Source: Mesorhizobium sp. dw_380 (lineage in GTDB: Bacteria; Pseudomonadota; Alphaproteobacteria; Rhizobiales; Rhizobiaceae). From it: a stretch of 64,000 nucleotides of DNA. The stretch is taken from NCBI RefSeq assembly GCF_018588885.1, contig NZ_JAFFIW010000017.1:61881-125880 (forward strand). Direction: 5' to 3'. Under the pieces are notes generated by a model. It saw only the letters and a program-made list of their open reading frames with translations, was not told the origin of the DNA and ran no database searches. Positions within the stretch are counted from its first letter, which is position 1, and each line of letters starts with the position of its first letter. This document shows positions 8,163-15,761 of this stretch, piece by piece. The position numbers and the translations under genes were made by a program.

Positions 8163-11075
8163 ATGAACATCAAGGCCGACTTCCCGACACTCATCGAAGA
8201 ACTCGATTACGGAACCCCGGAATCGAAGGCGCAAAAGCAGGTCACGCTGACCGTCGATGGCCGCAGCATCAGCGTGCCGGAAGGCACATCGATCATGCGC
8301 GCGGCGATGGAAGGCGGGGTCGAGATCCCAAAACTCTGCGCCACCGACATGCTGGACTCGTTCGGCTCCTGCCGCGTCTGCCTGGTCGAGATCGAGGGGC
8401 GCGGCGGCACGCCGGCGTCCTGCACGACGCCGGTCGGCGAAGGCATGGTGGTCAAAACGCAGTCCGAGCGGCTCGACGCCATTCGGCGCGGCGTCATGGA
8501 ACTCTATGTCTCCGACCATCCGGCCGGCTGGAACGAGAAGGCTGGAACAGGCGCCAGCGAATTCGACGCGGTGGCGAAGTCGGTCGGCCTGGCCGAGAAC
8601 CGCTACGGCATCGAGGGCCGCAACCACGTCAAGCAGGAAAATGGCGTCGCGCCCGGCCATGGTTCGCTGGCGGTCGATTACATCGCCCGCGATGAATCCA
8701 ATCCCTATTTCACCTACGATCCGGCCCAGTGCATCGTCTGCTCGCGCTGCGTGCGCGCCTGCGAGGAGGTGCAAGGCACCTTCGCGCTGACGATCGAAGG
8801 CCGCGGTTTCGAATCGCGCATGGTCGCCGGCATGCACGAGGATTTCATCGCCTCCGAATGCGTGTCGTGCGGCGCCTGCGTGCAGGCCTGCCCGACCGAT
8901 GCGCTGCGCGAGAAGACCGTGCTTGCCAAGGGCCTGCCGGAGCGCTCGGCTGTCACCACCTGCGCCTATTGCGGCGTCGGTTGCTCGTTCAAGGCCGAGG
9001 TGAAAGACGACGAAGTCATTCGCATGATGCCCTACAAGGAGGGCAAGGCGAACCACGGCCACTCCTGCGTGAAGGGCCGTTTCGCCTATGGCTACGCCAC
9101 CCACAAGGACCGCATCCTGTCGCCGATGATCCGCGAGAAGGTCAGCGATCCCTGGCGCGAAGTGAGCTGGGAAGAGGCGATCGCCCACACGGCCAAGGAA
9201 TTCCGCCGGATCCAGTACCAATACGGACGCACCGCGATCGGCGGCATCACCTCGTCGCGCTGCACCAACGAAGAGACCTATCTCGTGCAGAAGCTGGTGC
9301 GCCAGGGCTTCCGCAACAACAACGTCGATACTTGCGCGCGCGTCTGCCATTCGCCGACGGGTTACGGGCTCGGCCAGACCTACGGCACCTCGGCCGGCAC
9401 ACAGGATTTCGATTCTGTCGACTACACCGATGTCGCCGTCATCATCGGCGCCAATCCGGCTACGGCGCACCCGGTCTTTGCGTCGCGGCTGAAGAAGCGG
9501 CTGCGCCAGGGCGCCAAGCTGATCGTGCTCGATCCGCGTCGTACCGAAATGGTCAAATCGGCGCATATCGAGGCGGATTATCACCTGCCGCTGAAGCCCG
9601 GCACCAATGTTGCGGTACTGACGGCGCTGGCGCATGTCATCGTCACCGAAGGCCTGTTCAACGAGGCCTTCATCCGCGAACGCTGCGACTGGACGGAATT
9701 CCAGGACTGGGCGTCCTTCGTCGCCTTGCCGGAAAACAGCCCTGAAACCGTCGGCAAATTGTCGGGCGTCGATCCCGAGCTGATCCGTGGTGCCGCGCGT
9801 CTCTACGCCACCGGTGGCAACGGTGCGATCTATTACGGACTGGGCGTGACGGAACATAGCCAGGGCTCGACCACCGTGATGGCGATCGCCAACCTCGCCA
9901 TGGCGACCGGCAATATCGGCCGACCAGGCGTCGGCGTGAACCCGCTGCGCGGCCAGAACAACGTGCAGGGCTCATGTGACATGGGCTCCTTCCCGCACGA
10001 ACTGCCGGGCTATCGCCACATCTCGGGCGACGCCGTGCGCGACATCTATGAGAGCCTGTGGGGCGTGAAGCTCGACGACGAGCCGGGCCTGCGCATCCCC
10101 AACATGCTGGATGCCGCGGTCGACGGCTCCTTCAAGGGCATCTACATCCAGGGCGAAGACATCCTGCAGTCCGATCCTGACACCAAGCATGTCGCGGCCG
10201 GCCTCGCGGCGATGGAATGCGTCGTCGTGCACGATCTCTTCCTCAACGAGACCGCGAACTACGCGCATGTTTTCCTGCCGGGCTCGACCTTCCTCGAGAA
10301 GGACGGCACCTTCACCAATGCCGAGCGCCGCATCAACATGGTGCGCAAGGTGCTGGAGCCGAAGGCGCGCTATGCCGACTGGGAAGCGACACAGGAGCTT
10401 GCGCGCGCGATCGGGCTCGACTGGAATTACCGGCACCCCTCCGAAATCATGGACGAGATCGCCCAGACGACGCCGAGCTTCGCCGGCGTCTCGTTCGAGC
10501 TGCTCGACCGTGTCGGATCGGTGCAATGGCCCTGCAACGAGAAGGCCCCGCTCGGCACGCCGATCATGCATGTCGACGCTTTCGTGCGCGGCAAGGGCAA
10601 GTTCATCCGCACCGAATATGTGGCGACCGACGAGCGGACCGGGCCGCGCTTCCCGTTGCTGCTCACCACCGGCCGCATCCTCAGCCAGTACAATGTCGGC
10701 GCGCAGACGCGGCGTACCGACAATGTCATGTGGCACAGCGAGGATCGGCTTGAGATCCATCCGCACGACGCCGAGAACCGCGGCGTGCGCGATGGCGACT
10801 GGGTGCGGCTGACCAGCCGTTCGGGCGAGACGACGCTGCGGGCGCTGATCACCGACCGGGTGTCGCCGGGCGTGGTCTACACGACGTTCCACCATCCGGA
10901 CACGCAGGCCAATGTCATCACCACCGACTTCTCCGACTGGGCGACCAATTGTCCGGAGTACAAGGTGACCGCAGTGCAGGTCGGCGCGTCCAATGGCCCG
11001 TCGGACTGGCAGCGCGACTATGACGAACAGGCGCGCAACAGCCGCCGTATCGCACCGCTGGAAGCGGCGGAGTAG
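8163..11075 (+). CDS. fdsA: NAD-dependent formate dehydrogenase, alpha (molybdopterin) subunit
   Basis: 970-residue catalytic subunit that oxidises formate to CO2 at a bis-MGD molybdenum centre. The N-terminus is a NuoG-like Fe-S region: [2Fe-2S] cysteines 59, 70, 73 and 87; [4Fe-4S] sets C190-C193-C196-C200 and C233-C236-C239-C243; and C267-C270-C274-C302 at the start of the molybdopterin domain. The Mo ligand is Cys395 in VDTCARVCHSPTGYG, so this is a cysteine, not selenocysteine, enzyme. The C-terminal MopB domain ends around residue 950. Size and layout match the Rhodobacter capsulatus and Cupriavidus FdsA. The enzyme could supply NADH or dispose of formate from C1 or methylated-compound breakdown. 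Confidence 0.97.
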   Translation: MNIKADFPTLIEELDYGTPESKAQKQVTLTVDGRSISVPEGTSIMRAAMEGGVEIPKLCATDMLDSFGSCRVCLVEIEGRGGTPASCTTPVGEGMVVKTQSERLDAIRRGVMELYVSDHPAGWNEKAGTGASEFDAVAKSVGLAENRYGIEGRNHVKQENGVAPGHGSLAVDYIARDESNPYFTYDPAQCIVCSRCVRACEEVQGTFALTIEGRGFESRMVAGMHEDFIASECVSCGACVQACPTDALREKTVLAKGLPERSAVTTCAYCGVGCSFKAEVKDDEVIRMMPYKEGKANHGHSCVKGRFAYGYATHKDRILSPMIREKVSDPWREVSWEEAIAHTAKEFRRIQYQYGRTAIGGITSSRCTNEETYLVQKLVRQGFRNNNVDTCARVCHSPTGYGLGQTYGTSAGTQDFDSVDYTDVAVIIGANPATAHPVFASRLKKRLRQGAKLIVLDPRRTEMVKSAHIEADYHLPLKPGTNVAVLTALAHVIVTEGLFNEAFIRERCDWTEFQDWASFVALPENSPETVGKLSGVDPELIRGAARLYATGGNGAIYYGLGVTEHSQGSTTVMAIANLAMATGNIGRPGVGVNPLRGQNNVQGSCDMGSFPHELPGYRHISGDAVRDIYESLWGVKLDDEPGLRIPNMLDAAVDGSFKGIYIQGEDILQSDPDTKHVAAGLAAMECVVVHDLFLNETANYAHVFLPGSTFLEKDGTFTNAERRINMVRKVLEPKARYADWEATQELARAIGLDWNYRHPSEIMDEIAQTTPSFAGVSFELLDRVGSVQWPCNEKAPLGTPIMHVDAFVRGKGKFIRTEYVATDERTGPRFPLLLTTGRILSQYNVGAQTRRTDNVMWHSEDRLEIHPHDAENRGVRDGDWVRLTSRSGETTLRALITDRVSPGVVYTTFHHPDTQANVITTDFSDWATNCPEYKVTAVQVGASNGPSDWQRDYDEQARNSRRIAPLEAAE

Positions 11076-11082
11076 GGCTTTG

Positions 11083-11919
11083 GTGTCTCGTCGAGGCGCC
11101 CGCCGGCCTATCAGCCAGATTTCCCGCCTGGCACACCGCGCCGGCGGCACGGCTGCCGCCGACCGGATGGTGCCGGAAGAAACGCCGGTGGCGTTCTCCT
11201 TTGCCGGCACAACGCATGCGGTGATGATGGCGAGCCCCGCCGATTTCGAGGATTTCGCGCTCGGCTTCTCGCTGACCGAGGGGATCATCGCTTCACCCGA
11301 AGAGATCGAGGCGATCGACGTCGAGGATCACGGCGCCGGCATCGACATCCAGATCCGGCTGAAGGACCAGGCCAACACACGCTTCGAGGCGCGGCGCCGA
11401 AGGCTTGCCGGGCCGGTCGGCTGCGGGCTGTGCGGCATCGAGTCCATCGAGGAAGCGATGCGTTCGGTCGATGCCGTCGGTGCGTCAAAACTTACGCTTG
11501 CTGCCGACGATATCGTGCGCTCCGTCAAGCTGCTGTCGAAGGTGCAACCATTTCATGCCGAGACCGGCGCCGTGCATGCCGCAGGTTTCTATGCCCCCGG
11601 CAAGGGCGTCGTCATGGCGCGCGAGGATGTCGGCCGGCACAATGCGCTGGACAAGCTGGCCGGTGCATTGGCCAAAGCCGGCATCGACGGCACTTCGGGC
11701 GCCGTCGTGGTGACCAGCCGCGTCTCGGTCGAGATGGTGCAGAAGACGGCGGCCATCGGCGCTGCCTTCATTATCGCCGTCTCGGCGCCGACAGCACTTG
11801 CCATTCGCACCGCGCAAGAGGCCGGCATGACGCTGGTGGCGCTGGTGCGCGGCGACGATTTCGATGTTTTCACCCACCCCGAGCGGGTGGTCTTGGGAGT
11901 TGCCCAGCATGTCGCATGA
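11083..11919 (+). CDS. fdhD: FdhD/FdsC-like formate dehydrogenase maturation sulfurtransferase
   Basis: 278-residue FdhD-family protein that binds bis-MGD and transfers sulfur from a cysteine desulfurase to the Mo cofactor of formate dehydrogenase. The key motif GPVGCGLCGIESIEEA holds the CxxC that carries the sulfur, and REDVGRHNALDKLAGAL is the strongly conserved second motif. GTG 11083 is taken as the start because GGAG at 11069-11072 lies 10 bases upstream and it follows the fdsA stop by 7 bases; TTG 11080 is a close alternative. It overlaps fdsD by 11 bases. Confidence 0.93.
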   Translation: MSRRGARRPISQISRLAHRAGGTAAADRMVPEETPVAFSFAGTTHAVMMASPADFEDFALGFSLTEGIIASPEEIEAIDVEDHGAGIDIQIRLKDQANTRFEARRRRLAGPVGCGLCGIESIEEAMRSVDAVGASKLTLAADDIVRSVKLLSKVQPFHAETGAVHAAGFYAPGKGVVMAREDVGRHNALDKLAGALAKAGIDGTSGAVVVTSRVSVEMVQKTAAIGAAFIIAVSAPTALAIRTAQEAGMTLVALVRGDDFDVFTHPERVVLGVAQHVA

Positions 11920-12220
11920 CGAAGACCACATCACGAGCACCAGCGAAAAGCTGGTGCGCATGGCCAACCAGATCGCGGCCTTTTTCCATTCCAGGCCGCG
12001 TGAGGAAGGTGTTGCCGGCGTCGCCGAGCACATCAACAAGTTCTGGGAACCGAGGATGCGGCGCCAGTTCTTCGAGATGCTGGACAGCGGCGGCGAAGGC
12101 TTCGACGAACTCGTCGTGGTGGCCGCGGCCAGGATCAAGCGGCCGATCACGCCGGCCGAGGCCGATCTCAAGCTCGGGCTGAAGCCCTCCCCGGCCGACA
12201 TCGCCGCCTCGCAGAAATAG
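11909..12220 (+). CDS. fdsD: NAD-dependent formate dehydrogenase, delta subunit
   Basis: 103-residue protein of the FdsD family, a small subunit needed to assemble or stabilise the FdsGBA complex. EKLVRMANQIAAFFHSRP at the N-terminus and HINKFWEPRMRRQFFEML are the family hallmarks. GGGAG at 11895-11899 supports ATG 11909. It is the last gene of the fds operon (fdsG-fdsB-fdsA-fdhD-fdsD). Confidence 0.93.
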   Translation: MSHDEDHITSTSEKLVRMANQIAAFFHSRPREEGVAGVAEHINKFWEPRMRRQFFEMLDSGGEGFDELVVVAAARIKRPITPAEADLKLGLKPSPADIAASQK

Positions 12221-12290
12221 CCGCAGGGCCGCGCGAGCTTATATTCCTGCCTGCTAAAGTTTAAGCTGCCGCTATCGAAGCGGCTCTGCT

Positions 12291-13886
12291 ATGGTCGACG
12301 ATCAGAAATCGTCAGGCCGGGCGGAAGAACTCGTGAGGCCGATCGAGACCCGATATGCCCTCAGTGGCGAGGTGCGGATCGCCTATCAGGTGGTCGGCCA
12401 GGGTTCGTTTGATCTCGTCTTCGTGCCGGGCTTCATTTCCAATCTCGACCTGCATTGGGAAGACGAGGGCTACACCAGGCTCTTGAAACGGCTTTCGGCG
12501 TTCTCGCGGCTGATCCTGTTCGACAAGCGCGGAACCGGGCTGTCCGACCGTGTCGATATCCATCACCTGCCCAGCTTAGAGACCCGCATGGACGATGTGC
12601 GCGCGGTGATGGATGCGGCCGGCAGCGGCCGTGCCGCAATCCTCGGCGCCTCCGAAGGCGCACCTATGGCGATGCTGTTCGCCGCCACCTATCCTGAGCG
12701 GACACGCGCGCTCGTCCTTTATGGCGGCTATGCGCATTTCCACAAATGGGTGATGCCGCCGGAGCGGCTCGAAGCCTTCATCGCAATGGCCGAAACGGCC
12801 TGGGGCACCGGCGCCACCTTGCCCAATTTCGCGCCGGGCAGGGTCGATGACGCCCGTTTTTCAAACTGGTGGGCGCGCTTCGAGCGCCTGTCGGCGAGCC
12901 CGACCGCGGCAGCGGCCCTGGCGCGGATGAACGCGGAGATCGATATACGCGGCGTGCTGGCGGCGATCGGCGCGCCGACGCTGCTGATCCATCGCCGCAA
13001 CGATGTGCGGGTCGATCCCGACGCCAGCCGCTTCCTGGCGAGGAAGATCCCCAACGCGCGGCTGGTCGAAATCCCGGGACGCGACCATCCGATCTGGACC
13101 GGCGATGTCGACCGGGTGGCCGACCTGATCGAGGAATTCCTGACCGGCGAGCGAGCCGTGGCGGAAGCGGAACGCGTCCTTGCCGCGCTTCTTGTGACCC
13201 GAATCTACGATACGGCCCGGCTCGGCGATCGGATGTGGAGCGAACGCAGCCAGCATTTCCATGAGACATGGCGGACAGTTGTGGCGCGCCATGGCGGGCG
13301 CTGCGTCGATATGCACGGCGAAATGATGATTTCACGCTTCGACGGCCCCGGCCGTGCCTTGCGCTGCGCGGCGGCGCTGCGTGACGCGGCGCAGCAAATC
13401 GGCGTGGCGAGCGCACAGGGGGCGCATGTCGGCGAGATTGAGCTGCGCGGCCCCCCTGCAGGATTGGCAAGCCGCGTGGCGATACAACTCGCCGCTCACG
13501 CCGGGCGCGGCGAGATACTGGCGTCACGACTGGTCGCCGATCTTGCAGTCGGCTCGGGACTTCATTTCGCCGATGGCGGGCGTGTCGGCATCGACGAACT
13601 GGACGAGCCGCTGGCGCTTGTGTTCGCAATGTCCGAACAGCACCTGGAACCGGCCTGCCGGCCCAAGGTCAAGGCGGCCGAACCGGCTTGCCTGACCGCA
13701 CGCGAGAGCGAGGTCGTGAATTTGATCGCCGACGGCAAGAGCAATGCCGCTATCGCCGCCGAACTCAGGCTGAGCGAGCACACGGTCAAGCGCCACGTCG
13801 CCAACATACTGCTCAAGCTCGACCTGCCATCGCGAGCGGCAGCAGCGGCATTTTCCGCCAGGCAGACTGGCCCGGACGGGCCATGA
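12291..13886 (+). CDS. Alpha/beta hydrolase - degenerate nucleotide cyclase - LuxR helix-turn-helix fusion
   Basis: 531 residues in three modules. Residues 20-290 are an alpha/beta hydrolase with oxyanion region FVPGFISN, nucleophile Ser121 in GASEGAP, and probable acid Asp238 and His266 (GRDHP). Residues 297-447 align by eye with the class III cyclase domain that follows such hydrolases in rhizobial adenylate cyclase-like proteins, but the first metal-binding Asp motif (usually FTDIVGST) reads LVTRIYDT and the second (GDG) reads GEM, so catalysis is unlikely. Residues 467-520 are a LuxR/GerE helix-turn-helix (LTARESEVVNLIADGKSNAA). The layout suggests a one-component regulator whose hydrolase-like domain senses or cleaves an ester or amide ligand. 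It lies 109 bases before the AhpD-like gene and is its likely regulator. Confidence 0.8.
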   Translation: MVDDQKSSGRAEELVRPIETRYALSGEVRIAYQVVGQGSFDLVFVPGFISNLDLHWEDEGYTRLLKRLSAFSRLILFDKRGTGLSDRVDIHHLPSLETRMDDVRAVMDAAGSGRAAILGASEGAPMAMLFAATYPERTRALVLYGGYAHFHKWVMPPERLEAFIAMAETAWGTGATLPNFAPGRVDDARFSNWWARFERLSASPTAAAALARMNAEIDIRGVLAAIGAPTLLIHRRNDVRVDPDASRFLARKIPNARLVEIPGRDHPIWTGDVDRVADLIEEFLTGERAVAEAERVLAALLVTRIYDTARLGDRMWSERSQHFHETWRTVVARHGGRCVDMHGEMMISRFDGPGRALRCAAALRDAAQQIGVASAQGAHVGEIELRGPPAGLASRVAIQLAAHAGRGEILASRLVADLAVGSGLHFADGGRVGIDELDEPLALVFAMSEQHLEPACRPKVKAAEPACLTARESEVVNLIADGKSNAAIAAELRLSEHTVKRHVANILLKLDLPSRAAAAAFSARQTGPDGP

Positions 13887-13995
13887 GAGCCATGGCGCTT
13901 TCGGGCGAAGCGGGCCACCGATGTAAGGGCTATCAATTTCCCCATGCAGGCCAAGGCGGATATTGCCGGGAAAGGCGCTGCGAACGGAGGATTAA

Positions 13996-14475
13996 ATGCT
14001 CCAGTCAAAACTGAATGTCAGATCGCTTGTGATCGCGGCAGGCATTGGCGCGCTGTTCACGTTCGCTCCGGCGAGAGCCGAGGACGCATCGGCGACGGCT
14101 GCCTATAAGGACATCCAGGCGACGCTTGGCTCGGTGCCGGACATGTTCAAGACGCTGCCCGACGTCGCCATCGCCGGCGCCTGGGCCGAGATCAAGGGCG
14201 TCCAGCTCAACCCGAAAACCGCGCTCGACGGCAAGACCAAGGAGCTGATGGGGCTCGCCGTCGCGTCACAGATCCCGTGCCAGTATTGCATCTATTTCCA
14301 CACCGAGGCCGCCAAGCTCAACGGCGCGAGCGACGAGGAGATCAAGGAGACGATCGCGATGGCGGCAATCGTGCGCCATTGGTCAACGATCCTCAACGGC
14401 AGCCAGGTCGATCTCGCGACCTTCAAGAAGCAGACCGATGATGTGTTCGCCGCCGTCAAGGCGAAATCGCAGTGA
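13996..14475 (+). CDS. Exported carboxymuconolactone decarboxylase/AhpD-like protein
   Basis: 159 residues with a clear signal peptide (LVIAAGIGALFTFAPARAED, cleavage near residue 29), then a CMD fold. IPCQYCIYFHTEAAKLNGAS holds the CxxC-x3-H redox motif of AhpD-type proteins, so a periplasmic thiol-peroxidase-reducing or similar role is possible rather than decarboxylation. Export is unusual for this mostly cytoplasmic family. GGAGG ends 5 bases before ATG. It is the first of four co-directional genes running to 17168. Confidence 0.85.
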   Translation: MLQSKLNVRSLVIAAGIGALFTFAPARAEDASATAAYKDIQATLGSVPDMFKTLPDVAIAGAWAEIKGVQLNPKTALDGKTKELMGLAVASQIPCQYCIYFHTEAAKLNGASDEEIKETIAMAAIVRHWSTILNGSQVDLATFKKQTDDVFAAVKAKSQ

Positions 14476-14558
14476 AAACCGCTGCCTGGCGATGAGCGCC
14501 GGGCGACATTCATGAGCATCAACCGCCCGATCGTGAAGACGGGCACATGGAGGATAAA

Positions 14559-14921
14559 ATGCTGACCAAGACTCACGCTGTGGATGGCCCGGCGATCAAG
14601 AAGGCGATCGAAGCCCGAGATGGAAAGATGCTGTCGAGCTTCTATGCCGACGATGCGCTGGTGCGGGTGATCGACCGCAACAACCCGCCGAGCAAGCCAC
14701 GCGAAATCCGCGGGCGCGCGGCGATCACGACGTTCTGGGACGACATCTGCAGTCGCGCGATGACCCACAAGGTCGACACCACCATCGCCAGCGGCGACAG
14801 CCTCGCCTTCACCCAGGCCTGCGCCTATCCGGACGGCACCAAAGTGTTCGCCGCGGCGATGCTGGAGCTGAAGAACGGGCAGATCGCACGGCAGACCGTC
14901 GTGCAGGCCTGGGACGAGTAG
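14559..14921 (+). CDS. SnoaL-like (NTF2-fold) protein
   Basis: 120-residue cone-shaped NTF2-like domain protein. IKKAIEARDGKMLSSFYADD, GRAAITTFWDDI and LELKNGQIARQTVVQ are the usual landmarks of SnoaL-like cyclases and isomerases and of many ligand-binding proteins. No catalytic residue can be assigned. GGAGG at 14549-14553 selects ATG 14559 over the in-frame ATG at 14547. It is in the same cluster as the exported AhpD-like protein and is followed by a hairpin and a repeat. Confidence 0.8.
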   Translation: MLTKTHAVDGPAIKKAIEARDGKMLSSFYADDALVRVIDRNNPPSKPREIRGRAAITTFWDDICSRAMTHKVDTTIASGDSLAFTQACAYPDGTKVFAAAMLELKNGQIARQTVVQAWDE

Positions 14922-14939
14922 ATCAACCGCGGAGCCTGT

Positions 14940-14962
14940 CCATCCCGACGGAATCGGGATGG
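14940..14962. terminator. Hairpin after the SnoaL-like gene
   Basis: Perfect 9-bp stem CCATCCCGA/TCGGGATGG with a 5-base loop, 19 bases after the stop at 14921. No T-run follows, so it may be a repeat-derived or weak terminator. Confidence 0.45.
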
Positions 14963-14980
14963 AGCTCTGTTTCAGTGCTG

Positions 14981-15028
14981 GAGCATGATCTTTTCCAAAA
15001 ACCGAACACCACTTTTCGGGACCATGCT
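14981..15028. repeat. Rhizobial short interspersed palindrome (family E)
   Basis: Begins GAGCATGATCTTTTCC and ends ACTTTTCGGGACCATGC, an imperfect palindrome of about 48 bases of the type seen between genes in many rhizobia. A second, diverged copy is at 15464-15510, on the other side of the 104-residue gene. Confidence 0.7.
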
Positions 15029-15054
15029 TTGGCCGCAACCAGGAGGAGAAGAAG

Positions 15055-15369
15055 ATGTTCAGCGCCAGATGGCAGATCGACGCCAAGTTCGGACAAAAGC
15101 AGACCGTGCTCGAACTGCTGAAGAAATGGGAAAGCGAGATCGGCTCGCAGGTCGGCCTCGCCGACCTGCAATTCCAGATCATGACCGGATCGATCGGTGC
15201 CCGGGAAGCGACGGTCGAGTCGCATCACCAGGTCGAGAGCCTGGCCCAGTTGGAGGCGTTCTTCGCCAAGATCGCCAAGATCGACGCGCATGCCAAATGG
15301 GGCAAGGAGATGGAGCCCTATGTCGTATCAGGCACCAGCCTGTGGCAGATCTACCGCATCGTCGAATAG
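15055..15369 (+). CDS. Small protein of unknown function, ferredoxin-fold-like
   Basis: 104 residues without cysteine or signal peptide. The alternation of short strands and helices (FSARWQIDAKFGQKQT, then a helix, then LQFQIMTGSIGAREATVES) and the final LWQIYRIVE resemble a dimeric alpha/beta-barrel (ABM/NIPSNAP-like) protein; this is a fold impression only. A strong AGGAGG lies 9 bases before ATG. It is flanked on both sides by family E repeats and may be transcribed with its neighbours. Confidence 0.75.
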   Translation: MFSARWQIDAKFGQKQTVLELLKKWESEIGSQVGLADLQFQIMTGSIGAREATVESHHQVESLAQLEAFFAKIAKIDAHAKWGKEMEPYVVSGTSLWQIYRIVE

Positions 15370-15761
15370 GTTGATTGTGGAATAGCCGCGGCCGGGCGCT
15401 AAGGGGTGGCGGCGGGCACGAGAGAAGGTGGGGCGGCCGCCTTCATCATGCCGTGAACCCCCAGCGCATGATGCCGAAAAGTGCGGCGGTTTTCGGACGA
15501 CATCATGCTCTATCTCGTCGATTTGGGACGAGAGGGCATGCCCCCACGGCCAGGTCCGAGCTCAGCTTCGGGCCACCCGGCCTATGGCTCTCCCGGGCCA
15601 TAGGTCAGTGGCCCTTTCGGGCGAAGCAGTGGGGATCGGATCGGTGCAATGTGCTCTTCCTGCACATCCAACGCATCCGTCCGGTGAGGCGGCACAAACG
15701 AAGCAACAAAATGCGTCGCCGCGACGCCGCAAGTCGCCGGCGCAATCAAGGGAGCAAACCG
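15370..15761. other. Intergenic region, 392 bases, with one repeat
   Basis: No convincing gene is seen. It contains the family E palindrome at 15464-15510 and the ribosome binding site of the FAD oxidoreductase. An open reading that would extend that oxidoreductase back to 15375 runs through the repeat and has no family-like sequence. Confidence 0.6.
15464..15510. repeat. Rhizobial short interspersed palindrome (family E), second copy
   Basis: Outer arms GCATGATG and CATCATGC enclose CCGAAAAGTG and CGGTTTTCGG, giving a long imperfect hairpin. It is related to the copy at 14981-15028 through the GCATGAT and AAAAGTG/ACTTTTC parts. Confidence 0.7.

Noticed and set aside
12587..13886. Active adenylate cyclase
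   Set aside because: Both metal-binding Asp motifs are altered, so cyclase activity is improbable.
13996..14475. True 4-carboxymuconolactone decarboxylase of the protocatechuate pathway
   Set aside because: It has a signal peptide and CxxC-x3-H redox motif, and no pca genes are nearby.
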